Positions 1-7,908 of a DNA stretch of 22,875 nt are shown in pieces. The DNA lies in the NCBI GenBank assembly GCA_026415995.1, contig JAOAGB010000077.1, positions 1 through 22,875 of the forward strand, given 5' to 3'. The position numbers and the translations under genes were made by a program. Below the pieces are notes generated by a model. The model saw only the letters and a program-made list of their open reading frames with translations, was not told the DNA's origin and did not search any database. The DNA is from Thermodesulfovibrio sp. Lineage in GTDB: Bacteria > Nitrospirota > Thermodesulfovibrionia > Thermodesulfovibrionales > Thermodesulfovibrionaceae. The first letter of the stretch is position 1. Each line of letters starts with the position of its first letter.

Positions 1-1110
1 ATACAGGAACAACTTGTTCATTCACAAAAGATAGAGGCTCTTGGTATGTTGTCTGGAAGAATAGCCCATGAGTATAAAAACATTCTAACAGGAATTTTAG
101 GTTTTGCTGGCATCCTTAATAATAAAATACAAGATAAAAATCTAAAAAAATATGTTCAAAAGATTATTGAAGCAGGAGAACGTGCAAGAGATTTATCTAA
201 TAAACTTCTTACTTTTAGTAGAAAAGAAGAGATCAGTTTGGCAAAAAGAATTAGCCTTAATGCATTTCTAATTAACTATTCAGAATTTATACAATCCATA
301 ATTGGAAAAGATATTGAATTAAAACTTCATCTACCAGAAAAAGAAATTTTTTATGAAATAGACCCTACACATCTTGAAATAATTCTTTTGAACCTTATTA
401 CAAATGCAAGAGATGCCATGCCCGAAGGTGGAGAAATTACCTTAGCCTTAAAGGAGATGTATCTTGATATTACATACCAACATACTCATCCTATTGTGAA
501 GCCAGGAGATTATATTGTCCTATGTGTTACAGACACAGGAACAGGTATGGATGAAGATACAAAGCAAAAAATATTTGAGCCCTTTTTTACAACTAAACCT
601 GAGGGAAAGGGAACAGGTTTAGGTTTATCAACTGTCTATGGTTTAATAAAAAAATATAATGGACATGTTCATGTATATAGCGAACTGGGAAAAGGTACAA
701 CTTTTAAGATATATTTTCCTCAGAAAAGTAAGAAAAATTCTCATTTAATTGATAAAGAAAAATTGAAAGGTAATGAGACATTGCTAATCGTTGATGATGA
801 TGCTCAGGTAAGGCAGTATTTTGCATCATTCCTTAAAGAATATGGTTATCAGGTATATGAAGCTGAAAATGGCAAAAGGGCAGTTGAAATATTTGAAGAA
901 AACAAAGAGAAAATCGCCCTTTGTCTAATTGATTTTGTTATGCCTGGGATGTCAGGGATAGAGGTTAAAAGACAGATAAACAATATGAATCCTCATACAA
1001 AAATAATAATAATGAGCGGAACTCCTGTAAATTTGAAGGATTTCATTAGTATAGAAAAATCAATATCTCCCGAAGAAATATTATTTAAGATAAGAAATAT
1101 ACTTAATTAA
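1..1110 (+). CDS. Hybrid histidine kinase, C-terminal part (truncated by window start)
   Basis: The frame is open from base 1, so the gene begins upstream; 369 residues are visible. In order they hold a HisKA dimerisation helix with the phospho-accepting His at visible residue 23 (IAHEYKN), a HATPase domain with N box ([10 protein letters not shown]), G1 box (DTGTGM), F box (FEPFFTTK) and G2 box (GTGLGLS), and a C-terminal receiver with an acidic pair (VDDD) and predicted phospho-acceptor Asp at visible residue 311 (LIDFVMPG). The family autophosphorylates on His and passes phosphate to Asp. The run before the H box ([13 protein letters not shown]) is typical of PAS-linked soluble hybrid kinases, so an upstream sensor domain is likely but not visible. 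The receiver's end is short: the usual Lys-Pro appears as Lys-Ser (EKSIS). It is followed after 14 bp by dcd. Its signal and target are unknown. Confidence 0.9.
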   Translation: MQEQLVHSQKIEALGMLSGRIAHEYKNILTGILGFAGILNNKIQDKNLKKYVQKIIEAGERARDLSNKLLTFSRKEEISLAKRISLNAFLINYSEFIQSIIGKDIELKLHLPEKEIFYEIDPTHLEIILLNLITNARDAMPEGGEITLALKEMYLDITYQHTHPIVKPGDYIVLCVTDTGTGMDEDTKQKIFEPFFTTKPEGKGTGLGLSTVYGLIKKYNGHVHVYSELGKGTTFKIYFPQKSKKNSHLIDKEKLKGNETLLIVDDDAQVRQYFASFLKEYGYQVYEAENGKRAVEIFEENKEKIALCLIDFVMPGMSGIEVKRQINNMNPHTKIIIMSGTPVNLKDFISIEKSISPEEILFKIRNILN

Positions 1111-1124
1111 AAGGAGTGAAGAGT

Positions 1125-1673
1125 ATGGTAAGAAACGACAGATGGATTAGAGATATGGCTCGAAAGGGTATGATTGAACCCTTTGAAGAAGGACTCGTAA
1201 GGGAGGGCGTTATTTCATACGGCATAAGTTCCTATGGCTATGACATGAGAGTTGCCGATGAATTTAAAATATTCACTAATATTAATAATACTGTTGTTGA
1301 TCCTAAAAATTTTGATCCCAAAAGCTTTGTTGAATTTAAAGGCAATGTATGTATAATTCCACCAAACTCCTTTGCCCTTGCCCGATCAGTAGAATATTTC
1401 AGAATTCCAAGAGATGTGTTGGTGCTCTGTATTGGTAAATCCACCTATGCAAGATGCGGAATTATTGTAAATGTAACTCCTCTTGAACCAGCTTGGGAAG
1501 GCTTTGTAACTATTGAGATATCTAATACAACTCCCTTACCTGCAAAAATTTATGCCAATGAAGGAATTGCACAATTAATATTTATCAAATCAGAAGAAGA
1601 ATGCCAAATTTCCTATGCAGACAGAAAGGGAAAATATCAGGCTCAGCAAGGGATAGTGCTTCCCAAGATATGA
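1125..1673 (+). CDS. dcd: dCTP deaminase
   Basis: A 182-residue protein that deaminates dCTP to dUTP, feeding dTTP synthesis. Visible family marks are SSYGYDMRV near the N-terminus, the KSTYAR segment with Ser106 and Arg110, the catalytic-type Glu131 in TIEISN, and the closing stretch [11 protein letters not shown]. The length and the LEPAWEG segment fit the roughly 180-residue deaminases; whether it also hydrolyses dUTP, as some relatives do, cannot be read from the sequence. I chose ATG 1125 because an ideal Shine-Dalgarno, AAGGAG, lies at 1111-1116, 8 bp before it. An in-frame GTG at 1116 overlaps that site and is therefore unlikely. The stop codon overlaps the pyrF start (ATGA), so the two are probably translationally coupled in a pyrimidine unit. 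Confidence 0.93.
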   Translation: MVRNDRWIRDMARKGMIEPFEEGLVREGVISYGISSYGYDMRVADEFKIFTNINNTVVDPKNFDPKSFVEFKGNVCIIPPNSFALARSVEYFRIPRDVLVLCIGKSTYARCGIIVNVTPLEPAWEGFVTIEISNTTPLPAKIYANEGIAQLIFIKSEEECQISYADRKGKYQAQQGIVLPKI

Positions 1674-2368
1674 TAAATGAAAGAGTAATAATAGCTCTTG
1701 ACTTTTCAAATAGGAAAGATGCCTTAAGGATCGTTGATGAACTTGATGATTTGGTAAATTTTTATAAAGTAGGGCTTGAGCTTTTCCTTAGTGAAGGTGT
1801 TGAGATTTTAAAAACTCTCAAAAATAGAGGAAAAAAAGTCTTTCTTGATCTTAAATTTCACGATATTCCAAATACCGTAGAAAAGGCTGTAAAAGCAAGT
1901 TTATCTTATGAAGTTGATATGTTAACCCTGCATTCCTTAGGTGGCTTTGAAATGATGAATAGAGCAAAACATGTTGTAGAAAAAGCAAAAACCTTCCAGA
2001 ATACTCAACTTAAAATTTTAGGAGTTACAGTTCTCACAAGTTTGGATAACAAAACTTTGACAGAAATTTATGAATTACCAATTAATGCCAACTCTCTTGT
2101 TAAAAATCTCGCAATGCTTTCAAAAAAAGCAGGACTTCACGGTGTTGTAGCATCCGCTGTAGAAGTAGCTGAAATTAAAAAACATTGTGGAAAGAATTTT
2201 ATTGTAGTAACTCCTGGAATAAGATTAGAGAAACTGTCTAATGATGACCAGAGAAGAACTGTAACTCCAAAAGAGGCTTTTCTTCTTGGAGCTGACTACA
2301 TAGTGATTGGCAGAGCAGTTACATCAACAAAAAACCCAGCAGAGGCAATCCTTAACATGTTCACATAA
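1670..2368 (+). CDS. pyrF: Orotidine 5'-phosphate decarboxylase
   Basis: A 232-residue protein that converts OMP to UMP, the last step of de novo UMP synthesis. The active-site signature D-x-K-x-x-D is present as Asp60, Lys62 and Asp65 in [11 protein letters not shown], and the phosphate-binding loop near the C-terminus reads TPGIRLE, followed by [12 protein letters not shown]. Length is normal for the short bacterial form. The start at ATG 1670 gives the expected N-terminus ([12 protein letters not shown]) and a 4-bp ATGA overlap with the dcd stop. A longer in-frame reading from 1601 only adds residues encoded within dcd. There is no good Shine-Dalgarno, so translation probably depends on coupling to dcd. 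pyrE lies about 1.4 kb downstream, separated by two non-pyrimidine genes. Confidence 0.95.
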   Translation: MINERVIIALDFSNRKDALRIVDELDDLVNFYKVGLELFLSEGVEILKTLKNRGKKVFLDLKFHDIPNTVEKAVKASLSYEVDMLTLHSLGGFEMMNRAKHVVEKAKTFQNTQLKILGVTVLTSLDNKTLTEIYELPINANSLVKNLAMLSKKAGLHGVVASAVEVAEIKKHCGKNFIVVTPGIRLEKLSNDDQRRTVTPKEAFLLGADYIVIGRAVTSTKNPAEAILNMFT

Positions 2369-2387
2369 AGGTCTATTTATGTATAAT
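2360..2387 (+). promoter_or_regulatory. Predicted promoter for the GGDEF gene at 2398
   Basis: TTCACA at 2360-2365 and a perfect TATAAT at 2382-2387 are 16 bp apart. The last base of the -10 is 10 nt from the ATG at 2398, so transcription would start at about 2394 and leave almost no leader. This fits the lack of a Shine-Dalgarno sequence there. The -35 overlaps the end of pyrF. The call rests on consensus only, in AT-rich DNA. Confidence 0.45.
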
Positions 2388-2397
2388 TATAAACAAG

Positions 2398-3297
2398 ATG
2401 AAAGTAATCATCTGCACAAATAGAACTTATCTTTCAGAATTAATACTGGAATATTTAAAGGAAGAAATCGAACTTATTGAAAACCATCCTATTAATGATG
2501 AACTTATTGACCATATTTATAAGAGTAATCCTGATTTAATACTGTTTGATCTGTTCCATATAAAAAAAAGAGAATGGAAATTTATTGAAAATCTTACTAC
2601 AGCACCTTCGCTGAGAGAAACGCCTTTAATTTTAATAATCGGCAATAAAACTGAAGGGCAAATTAAAAAGATTTGTGAATTTGAAATATTTGACTATTTG
2701 ATAGAAAAAATATTTAAATGTGAGCTTATTATGAAAATAAATAAAGCAAAAGAGATTGTAGAAATAAAAAAGGAGTTTAATAAACTACTTACAAAGGACC
2801 CATTAACAGGTGCTTACAATAGAAACTTTGTTAAGGAAAGAATTCAAGAAGAGCTAAGTTGGTGTTGTCTGTATAAGGAGCCTCTCAGTTTAGCCCTCTT
2901 TGATATAGATTTTTTCAAGAGAATAAATGATACCTATGGACATCTCTCTGGCGATAGAATCTTAATGGAGCTTGTTTCATTAGCAATTGACTTTTTACCA
3001 AACCGATTCACCATAGGAAGGTATGGAGGTGAAGAGTTTTGTATAATGATGCCTTCCACAAATGAAAATGAAGCAATTGAGATGTGCGAGGAGTTTAGAC
3101 AAAAGGTTTCAGACTACCAGTTTCACACTTTTTCAGGTGAAACTATAAAATTATCAATAAGTATTGGAATTACAACATTTTATGGAGAAGAGTTAATAAC
3201 CATAGAGGAAATAATTCAAAAGGCTGATATAGCTCTTTATAAAGCCAAACACTTGGGAAGAAACAGAGTAATTTTTGAACCTTTTATAGTAGAATAA
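2398..3297 (+). CDS. Diguanylate cyclase with a degenerate receiver domain
   Basis: A 299-residue protein. Residues 1-120 look like a receiver fold (MKVIICTNR, then LILFDLF with Asp51, then PLILIIGNK), but the acidic pair normally after strand 1 is replaced by Thr-Asn-Arg and no Lys-Pro is seen, so phosphorylation is doubtful. Residues 125-299 form a GGDEF domain (DPLTGAYNRNF, DIDFFKRINDTYGH, RYGGEEF with GGEEF at 210-214, SISIGIT, ADIALYKAKHLGRNR). The active-site motif is intact, so it should make cyclic di-GMP from two GTP. The RxxD product-inhibition site expected just before GGEEF is absent (Pro and Phe take the Arg and Asp places). It appears cytosolic, with no membrane segment. It has its own predicted promoter and no Shine-Dalgarno. 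The hybrid kinase at 1-1110 is nearby, but any partnership is a guess. Confidence 0.88.
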   Translation: MKVIICTNRTYLSELILEYLKEEIELIENHPINDELIDHIYKSNPDLILFDLFHIKKREWKFIENLTTAPSLRETPLILIIGNKTEGQIKKICEFEIFDYLIEKIFKCELIMKINKAKEIVEIKKEFNKLLTKDPLTGAYNRNFVKERIQEELSWCCLYKEPLSLALFDIDFFKRINDTYGHLSGDRILMELVSLAIDFLPNRFTIGRYGGEEFCIMMPSTNENEAIEMCEEFRQKVSDYQFHTFSGETIKLSISIGITTFYGEELITIEEIIQKADIALYKAKHLGRNRVIFEPFIVE

Positions 3298-3304
3298 ATA
3301 AAAT
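3275..3304 (+). promoter_or_regulatory. Predicted promoter for the glycine-zipper gene
   Basis: TTGAAC at 3275-3280 and TAAAAT at 3299-3304 are 18 bp apart, overlapping the end of the GGDEF gene. The start site would be near 3311, giving a leader of about 24 nt that contains the strong Shine-Dalgarno AGGGAGGAG (3323-3331). This is a consensus-only call. Confidence 0.35.
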
Positions 3305-3334
3305 ATTACAAATTAAAAACATAGGGAGGAGAAA

Positions 3335-3766
3335 ATGAAAGGAGTAGCCTTATTAATATCTTTTTTAATGCTTTTTACAGTTGCCTGTGGGCAGCTTCAG
3401 CAACAACATTACGAAGGTGCAGGCATAGGAGCATTAGTAGGTGGTTTAGCAGGTGCATTGCTTGACAAAAAAAATCCATGGCGTGGTGGCGTAATTGGAG
3501 CTGGATTAGGAGCTGTCTTCGGTGCAACAATTGCTGACATTTCCACAAGAGGATCAAGAGAAGCCTATCAAACTGGTCGTCCGGTAGAATATAGGACAGA
3601 GGATGGTAGAGGTTATTACAGAGCTGAACCTACAAGTGATTATTATTACAAAGACCCCTATACAAAATGTAGGAAAGTATCTGAAAAAGTATGGGAAGAT
3701 GGAAAACTTGTTAAAGATACTGTAAAAGAGGTATGTGAATCAGAAAAACAAGAGAGAAGCTATTAA
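3335..3766 (+). CDS. Exported glycine-zipper protein, probable lipoprotein
   Basis: A 143-residue protein. A hydrophobic signal segment (residues 4-17) ends at Cys18 in FTVACG, a plausible lipoprotein cleavage site, although Thr at -3 is not the usual Leu, Val or Ile. Two glycine-zipper stretches follow (residues 28-43 and 51-67, GxxxG-spaced as in GAGIGALVGGLAGALL), of the kind found in small outer-membrane proteins of the 2TM glycine-zipper group. The tail is Tyr-rich and charged, with two cysteines (Cys112, Cys134) that could pair, flanking KVSEKVWEDGKLVKDTVKEV. The Shine-Dalgarno AGGGAGGAG is the strongest in the window, suggesting abundant synthesis. The likely place is the periplasm or outer membrane; its precise function is unknown. 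It lies between a GGDEF gene and pyrE with no evident link to either. Confidence 0.75.
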   Translation: MKGVALLISFLMLFTVACGQLQQQHYEGAGIGALVGGLAGALLDKKNPWRGGVIGAGLGAVFGATIADISTRGSREAYQTGRPVEYRTEDGRGYYRAEPTSDYYYKDPYTKCRKVSEKVWEDGKLVKDTVKEVCESEKQERSY

Positions 3767-3798
3767 ATTAGAAGAACTTAACAAAGAGGCATAAAAGT

Positions 3799-4365
3799 AT
3801 GCGAGAGAGACTAATTAGACTTATCTATGAGAAAGCCTTTAAATATAGTGAAGAGCCTATATTCAGACTTACATCTGGCGGTATGAGTAAATACTATTTT
3901 AACTGTAAAGCTGTTACGTTATCGCCCGAAGGCATGTATTTAATAGGCAATATAATCTATGAAATGATCTCTAACATTAATGTAAAAGGGATCGGTGGGC
4001 TTACTTTAGGAGCAGATCCAATTGCCTATGCTGTAGCTTATACTTCATATCTAAAAGGAAATCCTATTGAAGCCTTTGTAGTGAGGAAAAAGGCTAAGGA
4101 ACACGGAACAATGCAATGGATTGAGGGTAACATAAAGGCAGGTGAAAACGTTGTAGTTGTTGATGACGTAATTACTACGGGAAGTTCAACCATTCAAGCA
4201 ATAACAAAACTTAAAGAAGCAGGAATCTTCGTCAAAAAGGTTGTTGTACTTGTAGATAGGCAAGAAGGCGGAAGACAGAACATAGTAAAATTTCTTAATG
4301 AATGTGGTTTCCCTGCAGAAATAGATGCTGTTGTAACAAGAGATGAAATAATGGGACTTTTATAA
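3799..4365 (+). CDS. pyrE: Orotate phosphoribosyltransferase
   Basis: A 188-residue protein that joins orotate to PRPP to make OMP, the substrate of PyrF. The PRPP-binding motif VVVVDDVITTGSS lies at residues 118-130; other family segments are FRLTSGGMSKYYFNCK (residues 22-37), GIGGLTLGADPIAYA and VVRKKAKEHG, the catalytic basic loop. Length is close to the short bacterial form. The start at ATG 3799 has an AAAGAGG Shine-Dalgarno 9 bp upstream (3783-3789). It follows the glycine-zipper gene by 32 bp with no visible terminator, so it may be co-transcribed with it. The stop TAA (4363-4365) is in frame with the next gene, which starts one codon later. Confidence 0.95.
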   Translation: MRERLIRLIYEKAFKYSEEPIFRLTSGGMSKYYFNCKAVTLSPEGMYLIGNIIYEMISNINVKGIGGLTLGADPIAYAVAYTSYLKGNPIEAFVVRKKAKEHGTMQWIEGNIKAGENVVVVDDVITTGSSTIQAITKLKEAGIFVKKVVVLVDRQEGGRQNIVKFLNECGFPAEIDAVVTRDEIMGLL

Positions 4366-4368
4366 AAG

Positions 4369-5121
4369 TTGACAAGAGAAATACGTTTCCAATGTGTAAC
4401 TACATGCTCCTCCCTTTGTTGTGGAGGAGCTACTATAATAAATCTAAAAGAGATTAATAAATTATATAAATTTTTCCCTATAACAATAGGTTTTAGGAAA
4501 GTCTATCCTGTGGATTCCTTACATTCAAACTATCTTCAGGATATAACCTTCAAGTATAAAAATTTTTACATAATTGGTGATTTTATAGCTGGAAACAGAT
4601 TTAGTAAAAGATGCAGGCTTTTAAAAAACTCTCTTTGTACGATACATGGGGAGCAAAAACCTCTTCAATGCATGATTATTCCTTTTTCTATCACTTTTCC
4701 TGAAGAATATCAGGATAAAGTAATAAGAGAAAAGAAGAAAGGTGCTTTTAAAAACTGTAACGGTTTTGTAAACAATTTCCCCATTGTCTGGGATGGAAAG
4801 TTTATGAACATTGAACTAAAGAACAATTTTTATAAATTAAAAGAAGCTCTCAACTTTCAGGTCGATTTAATGGAAAAAATATTTGCTCAACTTAGGGAAA
4901 CCCTATTTTTCTCCAAATTTATAATTTCTAAGGATGGTTTATTTGAAGTGCCTCTCACAGAGAATTTCATTAAAGAGATCTTTATTAGAGCTTCTATAGA
5001 AGACCCGGCAGAATTTATAAGAATTCAAAAGGCTATGTTTATTAAGGAATTGACGACAGAAAATTTCAAAAACTCTCTGTTTATAGAAGCTTTAAGCATA
5101 CTTGATAAGCTAAGGATTTGA
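4369..5121 (+). CDS. YkgJ-like cysteine-cluster protein
   Basis: A 250-residue protein with an N-terminal cysteine cluster, Cys9, Cys13, Cys17 and Cys18 (CVTTCSSLCC), then Cys82, Cys90 (C-x7-C in RCRLLKNSLC) and Cys101 in KPLQCMIIPF, plus Cys130. The pattern CxxxCxxxCC followed by C-x7-C-x10-C with a 'KP..C...PF' segment matches the YkgJ/UPF0153 type of putative metal-binding (Zn or Fe-S) proteins, for which no clear reaction is known. The C-terminal 120 residues are helical-looking and unfamiliar. The start must precede Cys9; the only usual start codon there is TTG at 4369, two codons after the in-frame pyrE stop, with no good Shine-Dalgarno, so translation is probably coupled to pyrE. An ATA at 4381 is too weak to prefer. 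Confidence 0.7.
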   Translation: MTREIRFQCVTTCSSLCCGGATIINLKEINKLYKFFPITIGFRKVYPVDSLHSNYLQDITFKYKNFYIIGDFIAGNRFSKRCRLLKNSLCTIHGEQKPLQCMIIPFSITFPEEYQDKVIREKKKGAFKNCNGFVNNFPIVWDGKFMNIELKNNFYKLKEALNFQVDLMEKIFAQLRETLFFSKFIISKDGLFEVPLTENFIKEIFIRASIEDPAEFIRIQKAMFIKELTTENFKNSLFIEALSILDKLRI

Positions 5122-5147
5122 CAGAAATGAGAAAATCTTATTAATAT
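5118..5147 (+). promoter_or_regulatory. Predicted promoter of the yebC-glmS operon
   Basis: A perfect TTGACA at 5118-5123, overlapping the stop codon of the preceding gene, and TAATAT at 5142-5147 are 18 bp apart. A start near 5154 would give a leader of about 25 nt containing the AGGAGG Shine-Dalgarno at 5167-5172. The -35 match is exact and the -10 is four of six. Confidence 0.45.
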
Positions 5148-5178
5148 TAAGAATATCCCTTCCATTAGGAGGTTTTTA

Positions 5179-5934
5179 GTGGCAGGTCATTCCAAGTGGG
5201 CTCAGATCAAACATAAAAAGGCACAGGTTGACGCAAAAAGAGGTAAAATATTCACTAAAATTGTAAAAGAAATCTCTGTCGCAGCACGTCTTGGTGGCGG
5301 TGATCCAGAAAAAAATCCCAGACTTAGAGTAGCCATTGAAAAAGCAAGAGATGTTAATATGCCCATGGATAACATTAAAAGAGCAATAATGAAAGGAACC
5401 GGTGAACTAGCAGGCACAACCTATGAAGAAGTTATTTATGAAGGATATGGACCTGGAGGTGTGGCTCTTTTAATTGAAGCAATGACTGATAACAAAAACA
5501 GAACTGTTTCTGAAATAAGGCATCTTCTATCAAAACATGGTGGAAGTCTTGGAGAATCTGGTTGTGTCTCATGGATATTTGAAAAAAAAGGATATATCCT
5601 TGTTGATAAGAAGACTATCGATGAAGATACCCTTCTTTCCATTGCCCTTGAAGCAGGCGTTGATGATGTAAAAAATGATCCGAAGGAAGATAACTACGAA
5701 CTCATATTTTCCCATGAAAATTTAAAAGATGTTAAAGCCTCTCTTGAAAAGGCTGGGATAAAAATATCACTTGCAGAAGTAACTATGTTACCTAAAAACT
5801 ATGTATCCATAGAAGGAGACGATGCAGAAAAAATGTTAAAACTCATGGATGCTTTAGAAGACCATGATGATGTGCAGAATGTATACGCAAATTTTGATAT
5901 ACCCGATGAGGCAATTAGCAAGGTAAGTGCATGA
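5179..5934 (+). CDS. yebC: YebC/PmpR-family protein
   Basis: A 251-residue protein of the YebC family, full length and collinear with it. The N-terminal hallmark [14 protein letters not shown] is followed by [36 protein letters not shown] and [11 protein letters not shown], with [12 protein letters not shown] later and an acidic C-terminal third. The family has been described as DNA-binding regulators (PmpR) and, for some members, as ribosome-associated factors that help at stalling sequences; which applies here cannot be read from sequence. The start is GTG 5179, 6 bp after an ideal AGGAGG (5167-5172). It heads an operon with the DUF502 protein, glmU and glmS. I see no adjacent ruvC, which often accompanies yebC elsewhere. 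Confidence 0.93.
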   Translation: MAGHSKWAQIKHKKAQVDAKRGKIFTKIVKEISVAARLGGGDPEKNPRLRVAIEKARDVNMPMDNIKRAIMKGTGELAGTTYEEVIYEGYGPGGVALLIEAMTDNKNRTVSEIRHLLSKHGGSLGESGCVSWIFEKKGYILVDKKTIDEDTLLSIALEAGVDDVKNDPKEDNYELIFSHENLKDVKASLEKAGIKISLAEVTMLPKNYVSIEGDDAEKMLKLMDALEDHDDVQNVYANFDIPDEAISKVSA

Positions 5935-5935
5935 T

Positions 5936-6547
5936 ATGGATCCATCCATAAAACTTACCTTTAAGCGAAAATTTATCGCTGGACTGCTTGTAACAATACC
6001 TATTGCAATAAGTATTTTTATTTTTATACAGTTATTCAAAATAGTTGATGGACTTTTAGGTCCAATTTATGACTATATTTTTGGAAAACATATTGCAGGA
6101 CTTGGCTTTTTAACAGCTTTGATACTTATTTTTGTTGTGGGGCTCATATCAACAAATGTTTTCGGGAAAAAGCTTTTAGACCAAATTGAAAAGTTGCTCT
6201 TCCTTAAAATACCAGTTTTTAAAAGTTTGTATTCATCTATTAAACAGTTAATTGATGCTTTTTCTCCGGAAGATAAAACTTCCTTTCAAAAGTTTGTTAT
6301 AGTTGAATATCCTCGTAAAGGAAGCTTTGTTTTTGGATTTCAAACAAAAACATGTGCTTTAAGAGAAGGAGAAGATGAGAAAAAACTTGTAGCTGTTTAT
6401 ATTCCAACAAATAACCTTTATCTTGGAGAGGTCGTGCTTTTTGACCCCGAAAGTGTAATACATACAGATATACCTGTGCAACAAGGAATAAAGATAATTC
6501 TTTCAGGTGGAATTGCAGCACCTGAGATTATTAGAGGTGATAAATAG
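5936..6547 (+). CDS. DUF502-family inner-membrane protein
   Basis: A 203-residue membrane protein of the DUF502 type. A positively charged N-terminus (LTFKRKFIAG) leads into a first membrane helix (about residues 12-34, LLVTIPIAISIFIFIQLF); a second helix follows at about 57-78 (GLGFLTALILIFVVGLIS). The conserved middle includes IPVFKSLYSSIKQLIDAF and, later, VEYPRKGSFVFGFQT, then VYIPT and the C-terminal GGIAAPE. The soluble part would be cytoplasmic or periplasmic depending on topology. The role is unknown, though the family is widespread. The start is ambiguous: ATG 5936, 1 bp after the yebC stop, or GTG 5927, which overlaps it. An AAGG at 5920-5923 is 12 bp from the first and 3 bp from the second, neither ideal. 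Its stop overlaps the glmU GTG by one base. Confidence 0.82.
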   Translation: MDPSIKLTFKRKFIAGLLVTIPIAISIFIFIQLFKIVDGLLGPIYDYIFGKHIAGLGFLTALILIFVVGLISTNVFGKKLLDQIEKLLFLKIPVFKSLYSSIKQLIDAFSPEDKTSFQKFVIVEYPRKGSFVFGFQTKTCALREGEDEKKLVAVYIPTNNLYLGEVVLFDPESVIHTDIPVQQGIKIILSGGIAAPEIIRGDK

Positions 6548-7908
6548 TGGATGTGGTAATTTTAGCAGCAGGGCTTGGAACAAGAATGAAATCAAGTATA
6601 CCTAAAATTCTTCATAAAATTTTTGATATCCCTATTATAGATTACGTAATAGAAATAGCGAAAAGTATAAATCCTGAAAATATATTTGTAGTTCTTAATC
6701 CCTCGCTGAAAATGGTTATAGAGCATTTATCAAAATATAACGTAAATGTCGTCTTCCAAAAAGAACCTAAGGGAACTGCAGATGCCTTAATTACCGCTAT
6801 TCCAAAATTAAAGAGTGATAACATCCTTATACTTAATGGAGATACACCTCTTATTAAAAAAGAAACTCTTACTAAATTCATTAAGCTTTATAATAAAAAC
6901 CCTCTGGATATGGCTATACTATCTTTTTATCCTGAAAGAGAACATAGTTATGGACGTATTTTAAGAGATAAAAAGGGGAATGTTAAGAGAATTGTTGAGT
7001 TGACAGATTTATCAGAAAAAGAAAAGTCTCTTTCTGAAGCAAACAGCGGAGTTTATGTTATAAATAGAAGTACAGCGGAGTTTGCAAGAGAGATTAAGAA
7101 AAATGCTCGCAAAGGTGAGTATTATCTTACAGATATTGTTGAGATTGCTATCAAAAAAGGGAAAAAAGTAGAAGCCTATCCTTTAGCAAAGGAAGATGAA
7201 CTTATAGGAATAAATACGCGCTCTGAGCTTTCCTTTGCTACCAAATATTTAAGAGATAGAATTGTGAGAGATTGGATGGATAAAGGAGTAACTATTTATG
7301 ACCCTCAATCAACATGGATTTCTCCAAATGTCACAATAGGTGAGGATACTATCATATATCCTCACGTTTTTTTAGAGGGAAATACTAAAATAGGAAGAAA
7401 TTGCATCATTTATCAAGGTGTAAGATTAAAAAATTGTAATGTTGAGGACAATGTGGAAATAAAAGATTGTACAGTGGCAGAGAATGCTTACATTAAATTA
7501 GGGGCACAAATAGGTCCTTTTGCCCATTTGAGACCTGAGACTACCATAGGAAGAGGATGTAGAATTGGTAATTTTGTAGAAGTGAAAAAATCAACAATAG
7601 GAGATGGCACAAAGGCAGCTCATCTCAGCTATTTAGGAGATGCTGAAATAGGCAAAAATGTAAATATCGGAGCTGGCACAATTACCTGTAATTATGATGG
7701 CAAGAAAAAACATAAAACCATAATTGAAGATAATGTTTTCATAGGAAGTGATACGCAGCTTGTAGCCCCCATAAAAATAAACAAAGATGCCTATGTGGGA
7801 GCAGGCTCAACAATCACTAAAGAAGTGCCAGAGGGTTCTCTTGCCATTAGCAGAACTCCTCAAAAAAACATTGAAGGTTGGGCAAAAAAAAGGCGGGAAA
7901 AAGAATAA
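6547..7908 (+). CDS. glmU: Bifunctional N-acetylglucosamine-1-phosphate uridyltransferase / glucosamine-1-phosphate acetyltransferase
   Basis: A 453-residue protein, close to the usual 456. It acetylates glucosamine-1-phosphate and then transfers UMP, giving UDP-GlcNAc for peptidoglycan and lipid A. The N-terminal nucleotidyltransferase has LAAGLGTRMKSSIPKILHKI (residues 6-25), the uridine-binding KEPKGTADAL and the metal-binding LNGDTPLI. The C-terminal left-handed beta-helix shows hexapeptide repeats (IGEDTI, IGRGCR, IGNFVE, IGKNVN), with the acetyltransferase catalytic His359 in AAHLSYLGDAEIG and NIGAGTITCNYDG. The start is GTG 6547, sharing one base with the preceding TAG; GAGGTG at 6534-6539 is the Shine-Dalgarno, 7 bp away. 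It overlaps glmS by one base (TAATG), implying tight coupling. Confidence 0.97.
   Translation: MDVVILAAGLGTRMKSSIPKILHKIFDIPIIDYVIEIAKSINPENIFVVLNPSLKMVIEHLSKYNVNVVFQKEPKGTADALITAIPKLKSDNILILNGDTPLIKKETLTKFIKLYNKNPLDMAILSFYPEREHSYGRILRDKKGNVKRIVELTDLSEKEKSLSEANSGVYVINRSTAEFAREIKKNARKGEYYLTDIVEIAIKKGKKVEAYPLAKEDELIGINTRSELSFATKYLRDRIVRDWMDKGVTIYDPQSTWISPNVTIGEDTIIYPHVFLEGNTKIGRNCIIYQGVRLKNCNVEDNVEIKDCTVAENAYIKLGAQIGPFAHLRPETTIGRGCRIGNFVEVKKSTIGDGTKAAHLSYLGDAEIGKNVNIGAGTITCNYDGKKKHKTIIEDNVFIGSDTQLVAPIKINKDAYVGAGSTITKEVPEGSLAISRTPQKNIEGWAKKRREKE

Noticed and set aside
1116..1124. Earlier GTG start for dcd at 1116
   Set aside because: It overlaps the AAGGAG that is well placed for ATG 1125, leaving no ribosome site of its own.
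1601..1669. Longer N-terminus of the pyrF frame
   Set aside because: It is the out-of-frame reading of the dcd 3' end; ATG 1670 gives the normal protein start and an ATGA overlap.
7878..7907. Longer N-terminus of the glmS frame, and a glmS ribozyme
   Set aside because: Extra residues would hide the catalytic Cys2. The glmU and glmS genes share a base, leaving no leader for a ribozyme.
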